From assembly GCA_937907485.1 (NCBI GenBank), contig CALESR010000344.1:1-18544 (forward strand): a stretch of 18,544 bases of DNA, written 5' to 3'. The notes below the pieces were generated by a model. That model saw only the letters and a list, made by a program, of their open reading frames with translations, had not been told where the DNA came from and made no database searches. A program made the position numbers and the translations under genes. This document shows positions 1 through 6,599 of this stretch, in pieces (position 1 is the stretch's first letter; every line of letters begins with the position of its first letter). The stretch is from an uncultured Paracoccaceae bacterium. Lineage in GTDB: Bacteria; Pseudomonadota; Alphaproteobacteria; Rhodobacterales; Rhodobacteraceae.

Positions 1-63
1 AGCGCGACGGCCTTGCTGCGGCGCGCCTCGAGTTCCGCGCGGGGGTGCGCATCCGCCTCCGGA
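1..63. other. Unassigned window edge
   Basis: No gene can be supported here. On the minus strand an ATG at 52-50 follows GGAGGCGG and opens a frame running off the window edge (MRTPARNSRR...), and another minus frame is also open without a visible start. On the plus strand all that can be said is that short open stretches exist. The piece lies beyond the dctM terminator, so it could be the start of a further minus-strand gene or the end of a plus-strand one. Confidence 0.3.
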
Positions 64-88
64 GGGGGGGGGGCTACCCCCCCCCCTT
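62..88 (-). terminator. Hairpin of ten G and ten C after dctM
   Basis: A run of ten G (64-73), the loop CTA (74-76) and a run of ten C (77-86) form a perfect homopolymeric stem, with A63/T87 able to extend it. It sits about 30 bases past the dctM stop codon, where the TRAP operon should end. There is no T-run after it in the minus direction, so it may act by stem stability alone. Homopolymer runs of this kind are hard to sequence and replicate, so the exact lengths deserve caution. Confidence 0.6.
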
Positions 89-115
89 CTGGCCCGCGTG
101 CAGCCAAGCGCCGCG

Positions 116-1429
116 TCAGGGGATCAAGAACAGCGTGATCGCCGGAAAGGCCACCAGAATCGCCACCCGCACCAGATCGGAGAGCACGAAGAAGGTCACC
201 GCCTTGTAGGTCTGCACCATCGGTGTTGCCCGGTCCATCGCGTTGATGATGAACAGGTTCATCCCGACCGGCGGGGTAATCAGCCCGGTCTCGACGACGA
301 TCAGCACCAGAATGCCGAACCAGATCGCCACATGCTCGGACGACATGCCGAAATCCAGCGCCATCATCATCGGGAAAAAGATCGGAATGGTCAGCAGGAT
401 CATCGACAGGCTGTCCATCACGCAGCCCAGCACCAGATAGATCAGCAAGATCACCACCAGCACCATCACCGGCGCCAGCCCCAGCCCGACCACCCAGGCC
501 GACAGCGACTGCGGCACCTGGGTCAGCGCCAGAAAGCTGTTGTAGAACCCGGCCCCGAACACGATGAAGAAGATCATCGCGGTCGAGCGTGCGGTCGAGG
601 TAAAGCTGTCGAGCAGCGAGCGGAAATTCAGCCCGCGGTTGGCCAGCGCGATCAGCCCGGTGCCAACCGCACCCACGGCGGCGCCTTCGGTCGGGGTGAA
701 GATGCCGCCATAGATGCCGCCGACCATCACCAGAAACACCACGATCACCGGCCAGACGGCCACCAGCAGCCGCAGGCGCTCGGCCATCGGCACGCGCTCG
801 GCGGTGCCGGCGCGGCTGGGGTAAAGCCGGACATAGATGCCGATGACGATCATGTAGCCGACCGCCGCCAGCAGCCCCGGCGCAAATGCGGCGAGGAACA
901 GCTTGGCGATGTTCTGCTCGGCCAGAATCGCATAGATCACCAGCACCACGGAGGGCGGGATCAGGATGCCCAGCGTGCCGCCCGCCGCCAGCAGGGCGGT
1001 GGAAATGCCGCCGTCATAGCCAAAGCGCTTCAGTTCCGGCAGCGCGACGCGGCCCATGGTGGCAGCGGTCGCCAGCGACGAGCCGCAGATCGCCCCGAAC
1101 CCGGCGCAGGAGGCGATGGCGGCAATCCCCACGCCGCCCTGCCGGTGGCCGACAAAGGCGGCGGCGGCGCGAAACAGCGCCTTGGACATGCCGCCGATGG
1201 TGGCGAAATAGCCCATCAGCAGGAACATCGGCACCACGGCCAGCGATTCACTGGCAAAGGTGGAATAGGCGGCGCTTTTCAGCCGGGCCATCGCCATGTT
1301 GGGCGCGCCGGTGACGATCCAGTAGCCCAGATAGCCGACAACGAACATCGCCAGCCCGATCGGCACGCGCAGGAAGATCAGCAGCAGCATCGCCGGAAAG
1401 GACAGGATGCCGATTTCAAGGTTGCTCAA
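116..1429 (-). CDS. dctM: TRAP transporter large permease (DctM)
   Basis: This is the 12-TM-type large membrane subunit of a tripartite ATP-independent periplasmic transporter. It carries the ion-coupled transport path for a carboxylate captured by DctP. The protein is 437 residues, normal for DctM, and hydrophobic throughout. Family stretches include LSFPAMLLLIFLRVPIGLAM near the N-terminus, GILIPPSVVLVIYAI mid-protein, TPTEGAAVGA, and GLITPPVGMNLFI near the end. I place the start at a TTG (1429-1427) that overlaps the dctQ stop codon as TTGA, because the usual DctM N-terminus begins exactly there. The longer in-frame ATG at 1753 only reads a shadow of dctQ. Overlap with dctQ suggests translational coupling. 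Substrate cannot be read from the sequence, but the neighbouring aromatic-ring catabolic genes suggest an aromatic or dicarboxylic acid. Confidence 0.95.
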   Translation of the reverse strand: MSNLEIGILSFPAMLLLIFLRVPIGLAMFVVGYLGYWIVTGAPNMAMARLKSAAYSTFASESLAVVPMFLLMGYFATIGGMSKALFRAAAAFVGHRQGGVGIAAIASCAGFGAICGSSLATAATMGRVALPELKRFGYDGGISTALLAAGGTLGILIPPSVVLVIYAILAEQNIAKLFLAAFAPGLLAAVGYMIVIGIYVRLYPSRAGTAERVPMAERLRLLVAVWPVIVVFLVMVGGIYGGIFTPTEGAAVGAVGTGLIALANRGLNFRSLLDSFTSTARSTAMIFFIVFGAGFYNSFLALTQVPQSLSAWVVGLGLAPVMVLVVILLIYLVLGCVMDSLSMILLTIPIFFPMMMALDFGMSSEHVAIWFGILVLIVVETGLITPPVGMNLFIINAMDRATPMVQTYKAVTFFVLSDLVRVAILVAFPAITLFLIP

Positions 1430-2019
1430 TGCTCTGCTCCCAGCACGGAAATCAGCGGCTGACCCGCCAGCATCTCGGCAATGCGCACCAGCGCCATCCA
1501 GACGCCGATAATCGCCGTCAGGGCCGCCGGAACAAGGACCACGACATAGTTCCACCACAGCGGATATTGCAGCAGGAAGGTGGTGGACCCGCGCCGCATC
1601 ATGGTGCCGACCCCGTCGTAAAGCTGCACCGCGATCAGCACCAGCGCCACGGCGAAGAGCACCTCGATCAGCATCTGCAGCACGCGCCGCGCACGGTCGC
1701 GCAGCCCGGTGGTAAAGACATCGACCGTCGCATGCCCGGCGGTGATCTGGCACCAGCCCAGAAAGCAGAAGATGCAGAACGCGAGGCCCACGGTCAGGAA
1801 TTCATAATCGCCATAGATCGGGCCGATCCCGGCGTCGATCAGCCAGCGGGCGAGGCCGGGGATGCTGGCGGTGGCCCAGGCCGAATGCAGAATGGTCGAG
1901 ACCATGCGGCCAAAGATCGACACGCAGAGCATCAGCACCAGCGCCAGCAGCACCGCGCCGCCGACGATGGCCATCGCCCAGGCGACGGCGTGAAAGGCCC
2001 TGTGAGTTGTCTTGATCAC
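1426..2019 (-). CDS. dctQ: TRAP transporter small permease (DctQ)
   Basis: This 197-residue protein is the small four-helix membrane subunit of a TRAP transporter, which pairs with DctM. Hydrophobic segments lie at about residues 10-40, 70-95, 115-135 and 150-175. The region IYGDYEFLTVGLAFCIFCFLG followed by Q-ITAGHATVDVFT is typical of the family, with its conserved GH-VDV element. The start is GTG (2019-2017), preceded by GGGAG seven bases upstream. The next gene, dctM, begins inside its stop codon. A 76-base gap containing a strong hairpin separates it from dctP upstream, which may make the membrane subunits less abundant than the binding protein. Confidence 0.93.
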   Translation of the reverse strand: MIKTTHRAFHAVAWAMAIVGGAVLLALVLMLCVSIFGRMVSTILHSAWATASIPGLARWLIDAGIGPIYGDYEFLTVGLAFCIFCFLGWCQITAGHATVDVFTTGLRDRARRVLQMLIEVLFAVALVLIAVQLYDGVGTMMRRGSTTFLLQYPLWWNYVVVLVPAALTAIIGVWMALVRIAEMLAGQPLISVLGAEH

Positions 2020-2047
2020 TGCCCTGCTCCCGGCCTTGAAGGGACAT

Positions 2048-2077
2048 TCGGGGCACGGTCTGTTGACCGCGCCCCGA
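2048..2077 (-). promoter_or_regulatory. Intercistronic hairpin between dctP and dctQ
   Basis: Arms 2048-2060 and 2065-2077 pair over 13 positions with one A/C mismatch (TCGGGGCACGGTC with GACCGCGCCCCGA) around a TGTT loop. No T-run follows on the minus strand, so a partial terminator or an mRNA 3'-end stabiliser for dctP is more likely than a full terminator. This placement directly after the binding-protein gene is a common way to raise binding protein over permease. Confidence 0.55.
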
Positions 2078-2095
2078 GGTTTCCGGCGTCTGCGC

Positions 2096-3136
2096 TCAGT
2101 GGGCTGCGTCGTAGGCGGCCATCAGCGCGCGGGCCTCGTCGATCAGCGCCTGACCGTCGATGCCGCGGCCCTGCATGTCGGCAATCCAACGGGCATAGAG
2201 CGGCTCGACGACGGCGCCCCACTGGGCGGCCTCTTCGGCGGTCACGGTGACGATGTTGTTGCCGCGATCCACGGCGATCTGACGGGCCGGGCCGTCGGCA
2301 TCGGCCTGCGTGCCACCGGCAAAGACCGAGAAGTCGAGGCCCGAGTTCTGGTCGATCACCGCCTGCAGGTCAGCCGGCAGGCTGTCATACACGCCCTGGT
2401 TCATCGCGAACGAGAAGGTCAGGGTGTAGAGGCCAGCGGCCGAGCCGAATTCGGTGTGGTTGGTCACCAGTTCCGAAACGCGCAGCGCCGAGGTCACTTC
2501 CCACGGGATCGTCGTGCCGTCGATCACGCCGCGCGACAGCGACTCGGCCACTTGCGAGACCGGCATGCCGATGGCCTCGGCGCCGACGAGCGCCAGCAGG
2601 TCGTTCACCCCGCGCGAGCCGCCGCGGATCTTCATGCCCTGCAGGTCGGAGGGCACGCGGACTTCGCGGTTGGTGTGGAACATGCCCGGGCCGTGGACCC
2701 ACATGCCCAGCATGTGCACGCCTTCGAAATCGGCCTGCATGTGCTCTTCATACATCTGCCACAGCGCGGCCGAGGCGGCGCGGGCGTCGGTCACGAAGAA
2801 CGGCAGTTCCAGCACTTCGGTGCGGGGGAAGCGGCCGGGGGTATAGCCGTTCACCGTCCAGATGATGTCGGCGACGCCGTCCATCACCTGATCCATCAGT
2901 TCCGGCGGGGTGCCGCCCAGCGCCATGGCGGCGTGACGCTCAATGCGGATGCGCCCGCCCGAATCGCGCTCGACGTTGTCGGCCCAGACATCCAGCACCA
3001 GCCGCGGCACGTTGGCCTGCGCCGGCAGGAACTGGTGCATGCGCAGGGTGAATTCCTGCGCAAACGAGGCACCGGCGGTCAGCGCCATGGCTGCGGCCGC
3101 GCCCATCAGGGTGACGAGGGTTCTGCGAGTGGTCAT
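2096..3136 (-). CDS. dctP: TRAP transporter periplasmic substrate-binding protein (DctP)
   Basis: The periplasmic solute receptor of the TRAP system has 346 residues, slightly above the usual 320-340. A signal peptide covers residues 1-26 (cleavage after ASFA), and its TRRTLVTLMG start resembles a twin-arginine motif, so Tat export is possible. The mature part shows DctP landmarks: PELMDQVMDGVADI near residue 80, the GMKIRGG element near 170 whose arginine normally binds the substrate carboxylate, and MPVSQVAESLSRGVIDGTTIPWEV around 190-215. The start ATG has the strong site GGGAGGAG eight bases upstream. It is the first gene of the TRAP transcription unit, with a 184-base upstream region holding candidate operators. 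The ligand is not identifiable, though a carboxylate is expected. Confidence 0.94.
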   Translation of the reverse strand: MTTRRTLVTLMGAAAAMALTAGASFAQEFTLRMHQFLPAQANVPRLVLDVWADNVERDSGGRIRIERHAAMALGGTPPELMDQVMDGVADIIWTVNGYTPGRFPRTEVLELPFFVTDARAASAALWQMYEEHMQADFEGVHMLGMWVHGPGMFHTNREVRVPSDLQGMKIRGGSRGVNDLLALVGAEAIGMPVSQVAESLSRGVIDGTTIPWEVTSALRVSELVTNHTEFGSAAGLYTLTFSFAMNQGVYDSLPADLQAVIDQNSGLDFSVFAGGTQADADGPARQIAVDRGNNIVTVTAEEAAQWGAVVEPLYARWIADMQGRGIDGQALIDEARALMAAYDAAH

Positions 3137-3200
3137 TCTGTGCTCCTCCCAAAGACACGTTGTGGCATTATGTTGCAGTTGATGGCACGGATCGCACTAT

Positions 3201-3212
3201 ATTGCCAACAAT
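3201..3212. promoter_or_regulatory. Imperfect dyad ATTGCCAACAAT upstream of dctP
   Basis: ATTG and CAAT arms flank four bases in an AT-rich patch about 65 bases ahead of the dctP start. TATAGT and CATAAT hexamers on the minus strand nearby could serve as -10 elements, but neither has a convincing -35. The site could bind the regulator of the TRAP genes. The evidence is only symmetry and position. Confidence 0.3.
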
Positions 3213-3294
3213 TTTCTTGTGGCGGGCGAGGCTGACCCCTGCTTCGTTGCGCTTGCACGGTTCCACGCGGCGCCGATTCCCGCAAGTGCTATTT

Positions 3295-3312
3295 ACTGAC
3301 CGCTCGGTCACT
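3295..3312. promoter_or_regulatory. Dyad ACTGACCG-CT-CGGTCACT, possible operator
   Basis: TGACCG and CGGTCA (3297-3310) are perfect inverted copies around CT, and the symmetry extends to 8-base arms with one mismatch. It lies 10 bases past the stop codon of the isomerase gene and about 160 bases upstream of dctP. The short symmetric spacing resembles TetR-family operators. Because CTTTTT follows on the plus strand, it could also work as a weak terminator in that direction, but no plus-strand gene runs into it. A TetR gene exists in this window, but no copy of this dyad lies by it. Confidence 0.4.
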
Positions 3313-3320
3313 TTTTGCCG

Positions 3321-3965
3321 CTAGTCCGCGTCCGGCTGGCGCGAGGGATGGGCGGCGTCAAAGGCGGCGATGCCCTCGCAGGCGGCGTGGATCGCGCGCA
3401 GGCGGGGCATGGCGGTCAGATCGACCTTGAAGCGCTGGGCGCTGAACATCTGCGGCACCAGATAGACCTCGGCCATGCCGGGCACCTCGCCAAAGGCGAA
3501 TCGGCTGGCGGGGCGGCGGGCCAGCAAGGCCTCGCAGGCGGCCAGCCCGTCACCGATCCAGCGCTGGCACCAGGCGTCCTTGCCGTCCTGCGCCTGCCCG
3601 AATTCGGCGCCCAGATACTGCAGCACGCGCAGGTTCTGCAGCGGGTGGATCTCGCAGGCGATGACGGCGCAAAAGGCGCGCACGGCGGCGCGGCTGGCGG
3701 CATCGGCGGGCAACAGTGGCGGCGTGGGGTAAACCTCGTCCAGCCATTCCAGAATTGCCGGGGATTGGGTCAGCACCATGCCGTCCACCTCCAGCGTCGG
3801 CACCAGCGCCTGCGGGTTCAGCGCGCGGTAGGCGGCGGTTTTCTGCTGGCCACCGTCCCGCACCAGATGCACCGGGACGAAATCCGGCGTCAGCCCCTTC
3901 AGGCCAAAGGCGATGCGGCAGCGATAGCTGGAGGACGAGCGGAAATAGCCGTGAAACCGCATCAT
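3321..3965 (-). CDS. Maleylpyruvate/maleylacetoacetate isomerase (zeta-class GST)
   Basis: This glutathione-dependent cis-trans isomerase converts maleylpyruvate to fumarylpyruvate (gentisate pathway) or maleylacetoacetate to fumarylacetoacetate. Its 214 residues are normal for the family. The zeta-class signature SSSSYRCRIAF is at residues 10-20. The thioredoxin-fold cis-proline site lies in LNPQALVPTLEVDG near 49-62, followed by LTQSPAILEWLDE, the glutathione gamma-glutamyl contact. The C-terminal helical domain includes ENPLQNLRV-like EIHPLQNLRVLQYL and EVYLVPQMFSAQRF. Its ATG overlaps the stop codon of the upstream hydrolase gene as ATGA, so the pair is translationally coupled. Since the partner is a short FAH hydrolase rather than the about 420-residue fumarylacetoacetase, I favour maleylpyruvate isomerase (NagL-type). 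Confidence 0.88.
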   Translation of the reverse strand: MMRFHGYFRSSSSYRCRIAFGLKGLTPDFVPVHLVRDGGQQKTAAYRALNPQALVPTLEVDGMVLTQSPAILEWLDEVYPTPPLLPADAASRAAVRAFCAVIACEIHPLQNLRVLQYLGAEFGQAQDGKDAWCQRWIGDGLAACEALLARRPASRFAFGEVPGMAEVYLVPQMFSAQRFKVDLTAMPRLRAIHAACEGIAAFDAAHPSRQPDAD

Positions 3966-4663
3966 TCCGCCGCCCCGATGGTCAGCGAGACCGGCGCGAG
4001 CCCCTCGATCCCGCCGGTGATGACATCGCCGGCCACCACCGCGCCGACCCCGGCCGGGGTGCCGGTCATGATGAGGTCACCGGGCGCAAGGTGATAGAAC
4101 TGCGACAGATGCGCGATCACCTCGGCGGGCGACCAGACCATCTCGGACAGCGAGGCGTCTTGCCGGAGCACCCCGTTCACCGCCAGATGGATGCGCCGCC
4201 CGGCCAGCGCGGGCACCTGTGCAGCAGGCGTCAGGGCGCCCAGAACGGCGGAATTCTCGAAATCCTTGCCCAGATCCCAGGGGCGGCGGTTGTCCTTGCC
4301 GTCCTGCTGGCGGTCGCGGCGCGTCATGTCCAGCCCGCAGCCATAGCCAAGGATCGCCGCCTGCGACTGCGCCTGATCGCCGCGAAACACCGAGCTGCCC
4401 AGCGCGACGACCAGCTCCATCTCATGATGATAATTCGCCGTGCCGGGCGGATAGGCGATCACCGCGCCCGAGGGGCAGACCGCATGGACCGCCGATTTGA
4501 GGAAATACCACGGCGCCTCGCGGTCGACGCTGCCGCCCATTTCCGCCGCATGGGCCTCATAGTTGCGACCGACACAAAAGATGCGGTTGACCGGGTAATC
4601 GGCGCTCTGGCCGAGCAGGCGCAGGCTGCGGACCGGGGCGGGAGCAAAGAGGAATTCGGGCAT
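3962..4663 (-). CDS. FAH-family hydrolase, probable fumarylpyruvate hydrolase
   Basis: It is predicted to split fumarylpyruvate into fumarate and pyruvate in the cytoplasm, the last step of gentisate breakdown. The protein has 233 residues, the length of NagK-type fumarylpyruvate hydrolases. Family elements are IFCVGRNYEAHAAEMG (28-43), the FLK of PWYFLKSA (51-58), metal ligands E81 and E83 in HHEMELVV, D112 in GLDMTRRD, K133, and GTPAGVG (201-207). The start at 4663 has AAAGGA upstream at suitable spacing. The longer in-frame start at 5278 runs over the divergent MarR gene and is rejected. It is divergent from MarR and coupled to the isomerase gene. Other FAH members act on 2-keto-3-deoxy acids, but the isomerase partner supports this call. 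Confidence 0.88.
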   Translation of the reverse strand: MPEFLFAPAPVRSLRLLGQSADYPVNRIFCVGRNYEAHAAEMGGSVDREAPWYFLKSAVHAVCPSGAVIAYPPGTANYHHEMELVVALGSSVFRGDQAQSQAAILGYGCGLDMTRRDRQQDGKDNRRPWDLGKDFENSAVLGALTPAAQVPALAGRRIHLAVNGVLRQDASLSEMVWSPAEVIAHLSQFYHLAPGDLIMTGTPAGVGAVVAGDVITGGIEGLAPVSLTIGAAE

Positions 4664-4713
4664 CGGTGGCGTCCTTTGGGCAAGGCCGCAGTCTGTGCAC
4701 ACGGGGGGGCTGC

Positions 4714-4741
4714 TTGCCAATCCCCCCTGTTGCGCTATGGT
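4714..4741 (+). promoter_or_regulatory. Predicted marR promoter, probably giving a leaderless mRNA
   Basis: TTGCCA (4714-4719) and TATGGT (4736-4741) are separated by 16 bases. Counting six or seven bases from the -10 puts the first transcribed base at or next to the ATG at 4748, and no Shine-Dalgarno sequence precedes that ATG. On the opposite strand TTGGCA (4721-4716) overlaps this -35 and could drive the divergent hydrolase gene, so both promoters may share one control region. Confidence 0.4.
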
Positions 4742-4747
4742 CCGGCC

Positions 4748-5215
4748 ATGTCCGAGATTTACTCCATGCCCGGCCACCTGATCCGGCGGCTGAACCAGAT
4801 TTCCACCTCGATCTTTCAAGATCGCATGGCGGGGCTGGGGCTGGATCTGACCTCGGTGCAATTCGCCGCGCTGTCGTCGCTCGACGCGCATCCGGGCATC
4901 GATCAGGCGACACTGGCCGGGCTGATCGCCTATGACCGCGTCACCATCGGTGGCGTGGTCGACCGGCTGGAGGCCAAGGGGCTGGTCGCGCGCATCGTCA
5001 ACGCCCGCGACCGCCGCGCCCGGCAACTGGCGCTGACCGAGGCGGGCGCCGCACTGCTGGAAAGGGTGCGGCCCGAGGTGCTGGCGATCCAGCCCGAGAT
5101 CTTGCCCGGCCTCAGCGACGCCGAACGCCAGCAGTTCCTGACCCTCGCCGCCCGCGCCGCCGAGGCCGGAAACCCCCGCAGCCGCGCCCCGCTGAAGCCG
5201 CGCGAGCAGGATTGA
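4748..5215 (+). CDS. MarR-family transcriptional regulator
   Basis: This 155-residue winged-helix repressor-type regulator binds DNA as a dimer and usually responds to aromatic acids or CoA derivatives. The N-terminal helix holds HLIRRLNQISTSIFQDRM. The helix-turn-helix spans about 50-80 (IDQATLAGLIAYDRVTIGGVVDRLEAKG), and the wing is at 85-99 with the MarR D-R-R element (NARDRRARQLALTEAG). The gene lies between the divergent gentisate-type genes and the ABC operon, so it probably controls one or both. A 21-base dyad at 5271-5291, just before the ABC binding-protein gene, is the best operator candidate. No ribosome-binding site precedes the ATG; an inner ATG at 4766 also lacks one. Confidence 0.92.
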   Translation: MSEIYSMPGHLIRRLNQISTSIFQDRMAGLGLDLTSVQFAALSSLDAHPGIDQATLAGLIAYDRVTIGGVVDRLEAKGLVARIVNARDRRARQLALTEAGAALLERVRPEVLAIQPEILPGLSDAERQQFLTLAARAAEAGNPRSRAPLKPREQD

Positions 5216-5237
5216 TCCCGCCGATCGCAGGAACTTG

Positions 5238-5266
5238 TTGACACGAGGGCGCTTCCCCGGCATCCC
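5238..5266 (+). promoter_or_regulatory. Predicted promoter of the ABC operon
   Basis: A perfect TTGACA (5238-5243) is followed 17 bases later by a poor -10, CATCCC (5261-5266). Transcription would start near 5273, inside the 21-base dyad. The weak -10 could mean that an activator helps, or that the real -10 is shifted by a base or so. Confidence 0.4.
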
Positions 5267-5270
5267 TGAC

Positions 5271-5291
5271 TGAAGCATGACTCACGCTTCA
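5271..5291. promoter_or_regulatory. 21-base dyad, candidate MarR operator
   Basis: TGAAGCATGA (5271-5280), one central base, then TCACGCTTCA (5282-5291): the arms are inverted copies with 9 of 10 matches. It overlaps the expected transcription start and ends 21 bases before the binding-protein ATG, so a bound protein would block transcription. The length and odd central base fit a MarR-dimer site, and the MarR gene ends only 55 bases upstream. I found no second copy in the marR/hydrolase gap, so the two sides may be controlled differently. Confidence 0.6.
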
Positions 5292-5312
5292 TGTTTGCAC
5301 AGGGAGGATTCC

Positions 5313-6491
5313 ATGAGACTGCTCTTGACCGCCACCTTGGCGGCGCTGGCCGCTGCGCCCGCCTTCGCCGACGACATCCGCATCGCCCATATCTATGACC
5401 GCACCGGCGCGCTCGAGGCCTATGCCGCGCAGAGCCAGGTGGGGCTGATGATGGGCCTCGAATACGCCACCGGCGGCACGATGGAGATCAACGGCAATGC
5501 GCTGGTGGTCAGTGAATACGACAGCCAGCTGCGCCCCGATCTGGGCCGCGCCCTGCTGGCGCAGGCTTACGGCGATGACGGCGCGCAGATCGCCGTCGGG
5601 CCGACCTCGTCGGGCGTCGCGCTGGCGATGCTGCCCGTGGCCGAGGAATACGAGCGCATCCTGCTGGTCGAACCCGCCGTCGCCGATTCGATCACCGGCA
5701 GCGAGTGGAACCGCTATATCTTCCGCACCGGGCGCAATTCGTCGCAGGACGCCATCTCGAACGCCATCGCGCTGGGCAACGAGGGCACCGTGATCGCCAC
5801 GTTGGCGCAGGACTATGCCTTTGGCCGCGACGGCATCGCCGCCTTCCGCGAGGCGCTGGCGGGCACGCCCGCGCAGCTGGTGCATGAGGAATATGTCCCC
5901 ACCGACACCACCGACTTCACCGCCGCCGCCGAGCGCATCTTTGGCGCGCTGCAGCAGCACGAAGGCGACCGGCGGCTGTTCGTGATCTGGGCAGGCGGCG
6001 GCAACCCGATGGGCCGCATTCAGGCGATGGACCCCGCGCGCTTTGGCATCCAGCTGGCGACCGGCGGCAACATCCTGCCCGCGCTGGTCGGTTACCGCGA
6101 CTTCCCCGGCATGGAGGGCGCGACCTATTACTATTACGAAATCCCGCAGAACCCGGTGAACGACTGGCTGGTCGAACAGCACATGGCGCGCTTTGGCACC
6201 CCGCCCGACTTCTTCACCGCGGGTGGCATGGCGGCGGGCATCGCCGTCGTCGAGGCCCTGCGCGCCACCAATGGCTCGACCGACACCGAAGAACTGATCG
6301 CCGCGATGGAGGGGATGCACTTTGAAACCCCGAAGGGCGAGATGTGGTTCCGCGCCGAGGACCATCAGGCGATGCAGTCGATGTATCACTTCCGCATCGC
6401 GCTGCAGGATGGCGTCGAATGGGCCGTGCCCGAACTGGTGCGCGAGATCACGCCCGACATGATGGACATTCCGGTGCGCAATACGCGCTGA
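5313..6491 (+). CDS. Branched-chain-amino-acid-type ABC transporter substrate-binding protein
   Basis: The periplasmic ligand-binding protein of a Liv-type importer has 392 residues. A signal peptide covers 1-19 (AAPAFA then DD). The mature chain starts DIRIAHIYDRTGALEAYAAQSQVGLMMG, the usual first-lobe opening, and has the ligand-loop region GPTSSGVALAMLPVAEEY near 95-112 and a second lobe from IATLAQDYAFGRDG. The type I periplasmic-binding fold (Peripla_BP_6) also serves aromatic acids, amides and urea, so the ligand need not be an amino acid. I chose the ATG at 5313 because AGGGAGGA sits just before it and the signal peptide starts there. The frame opens at 5277 inside the operator. A hairpin follows its stop codon. 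Confidence 0.93.
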   Translation: MRLLLTATLAALAAAPAFADDIRIAHIYDRTGALEAYAAQSQVGLMMGLEYATGGTMEINGNALVVSEYDSQLRPDLGRALLAQAYGDDGAQIAVGPTSSGVALAMLPVAEEYERILLVEPAVADSITGSEWNRYIFRTGRNSSQDAISNAIALGNEGTVIATLAQDYAFGRDGIAAFREALAGTPAQLVHEEYVPTDTTDFTAAAERIFGALQQHEGDRRLFVIWAGGGNPMGRIQAMDPARFGIQLATGGNILPALVGYRDFPGMEGATYYYYEIPQNPVNDWLVEQHMARFGTPPDFFTAGGMAAGIAVVEALRATNGSTDTEELIAAMEGMHFETPKGEMWFRAEDHQAMQSMYHFRIALQDGVEWAVPELVREITPDMMDIPVRNTR

Positions 6492-6498
6492 TCCGGAC

Positions 6499-6520
6499 GG
6501 GGGCGGTTCGCGCCGCCCCC
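6499..6520 (+). promoter_or_regulatory. Intercistronic hairpin after the ABC binding-protein gene
   Basis: GGGGGCGG (6499-6506), loop TTCGCG and CCGCCCCC (6513-6520) form an 8-base perfect GC stem seven bases past the stop. A pyrimidine-rich TCCCCTCTTT tail follows. This could terminate part of the transcripts or protect the upstream mRNA, giving more binding protein than ATPase and permease. Confidence 0.55.
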
Positions 6521-6527
6521 TCCCCTC

Positions 6528-6546
6528 TTTGCTCTGAAAATATCCC
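6528..6546 (+). repeat. Copy 1 of intergenic motif TTTGCTCTNNAAATATCCC
   Basis: TTTGCTCT-GA-AAATATCCC here matches, at 17 of 19 positions, the inverted copy at 10977-10995. Both copies lie between genes beside a GC-rich hairpin. I recognise this as a common short intergenic element of Rhodobacteraceae, which supports the taxonomic placement. Confidence 0.55.
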
Positions 6547-6599
6547 CGCCGGAGGCCCCCCGCCTGCCGCGTGCACCCCGTTGACCGCCCGGAGCGCCG

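Noticed and set aside
98..1462. 454-residue plus-strand frame rich in H, Q, D and R
   Set aside because: Low-complexity antisense shadow of dctM; no ribosome site or family resemblance. The same holds for other long antisense frames opposite the TRAP, ABC and MFS genes.
116..1753. 545-residue minus-strand frame starting at 1753
   Set aside because: The first 108 residues are an arginine/alanine-rich shadow of dctQ. The DctM protein begins at the TTG at 1429, which overlaps the dctQ stop.
3195..3212. Possible sigma-54 promoter (TTGGCAATATAGTGC) before dctP on the minus strand
   Set aside because: GG and GC are nine bases apart rather than the required ten, and the rest matches poorly.
4679..4718. 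GGCAAG...CTTGCC inverted repeat in the marR/hydrolase gap
   Set aside because: Arms are 6 bases and 28 apart, so it is weak as an operator. TGTGCACA at its centre is notable but too short to call.
3962..5278. 438-residue extension of the FAH hydrolase frame
   Set aside because: The extra N-terminus is antisense to marR. The family start and a ribosome site are at 4663.
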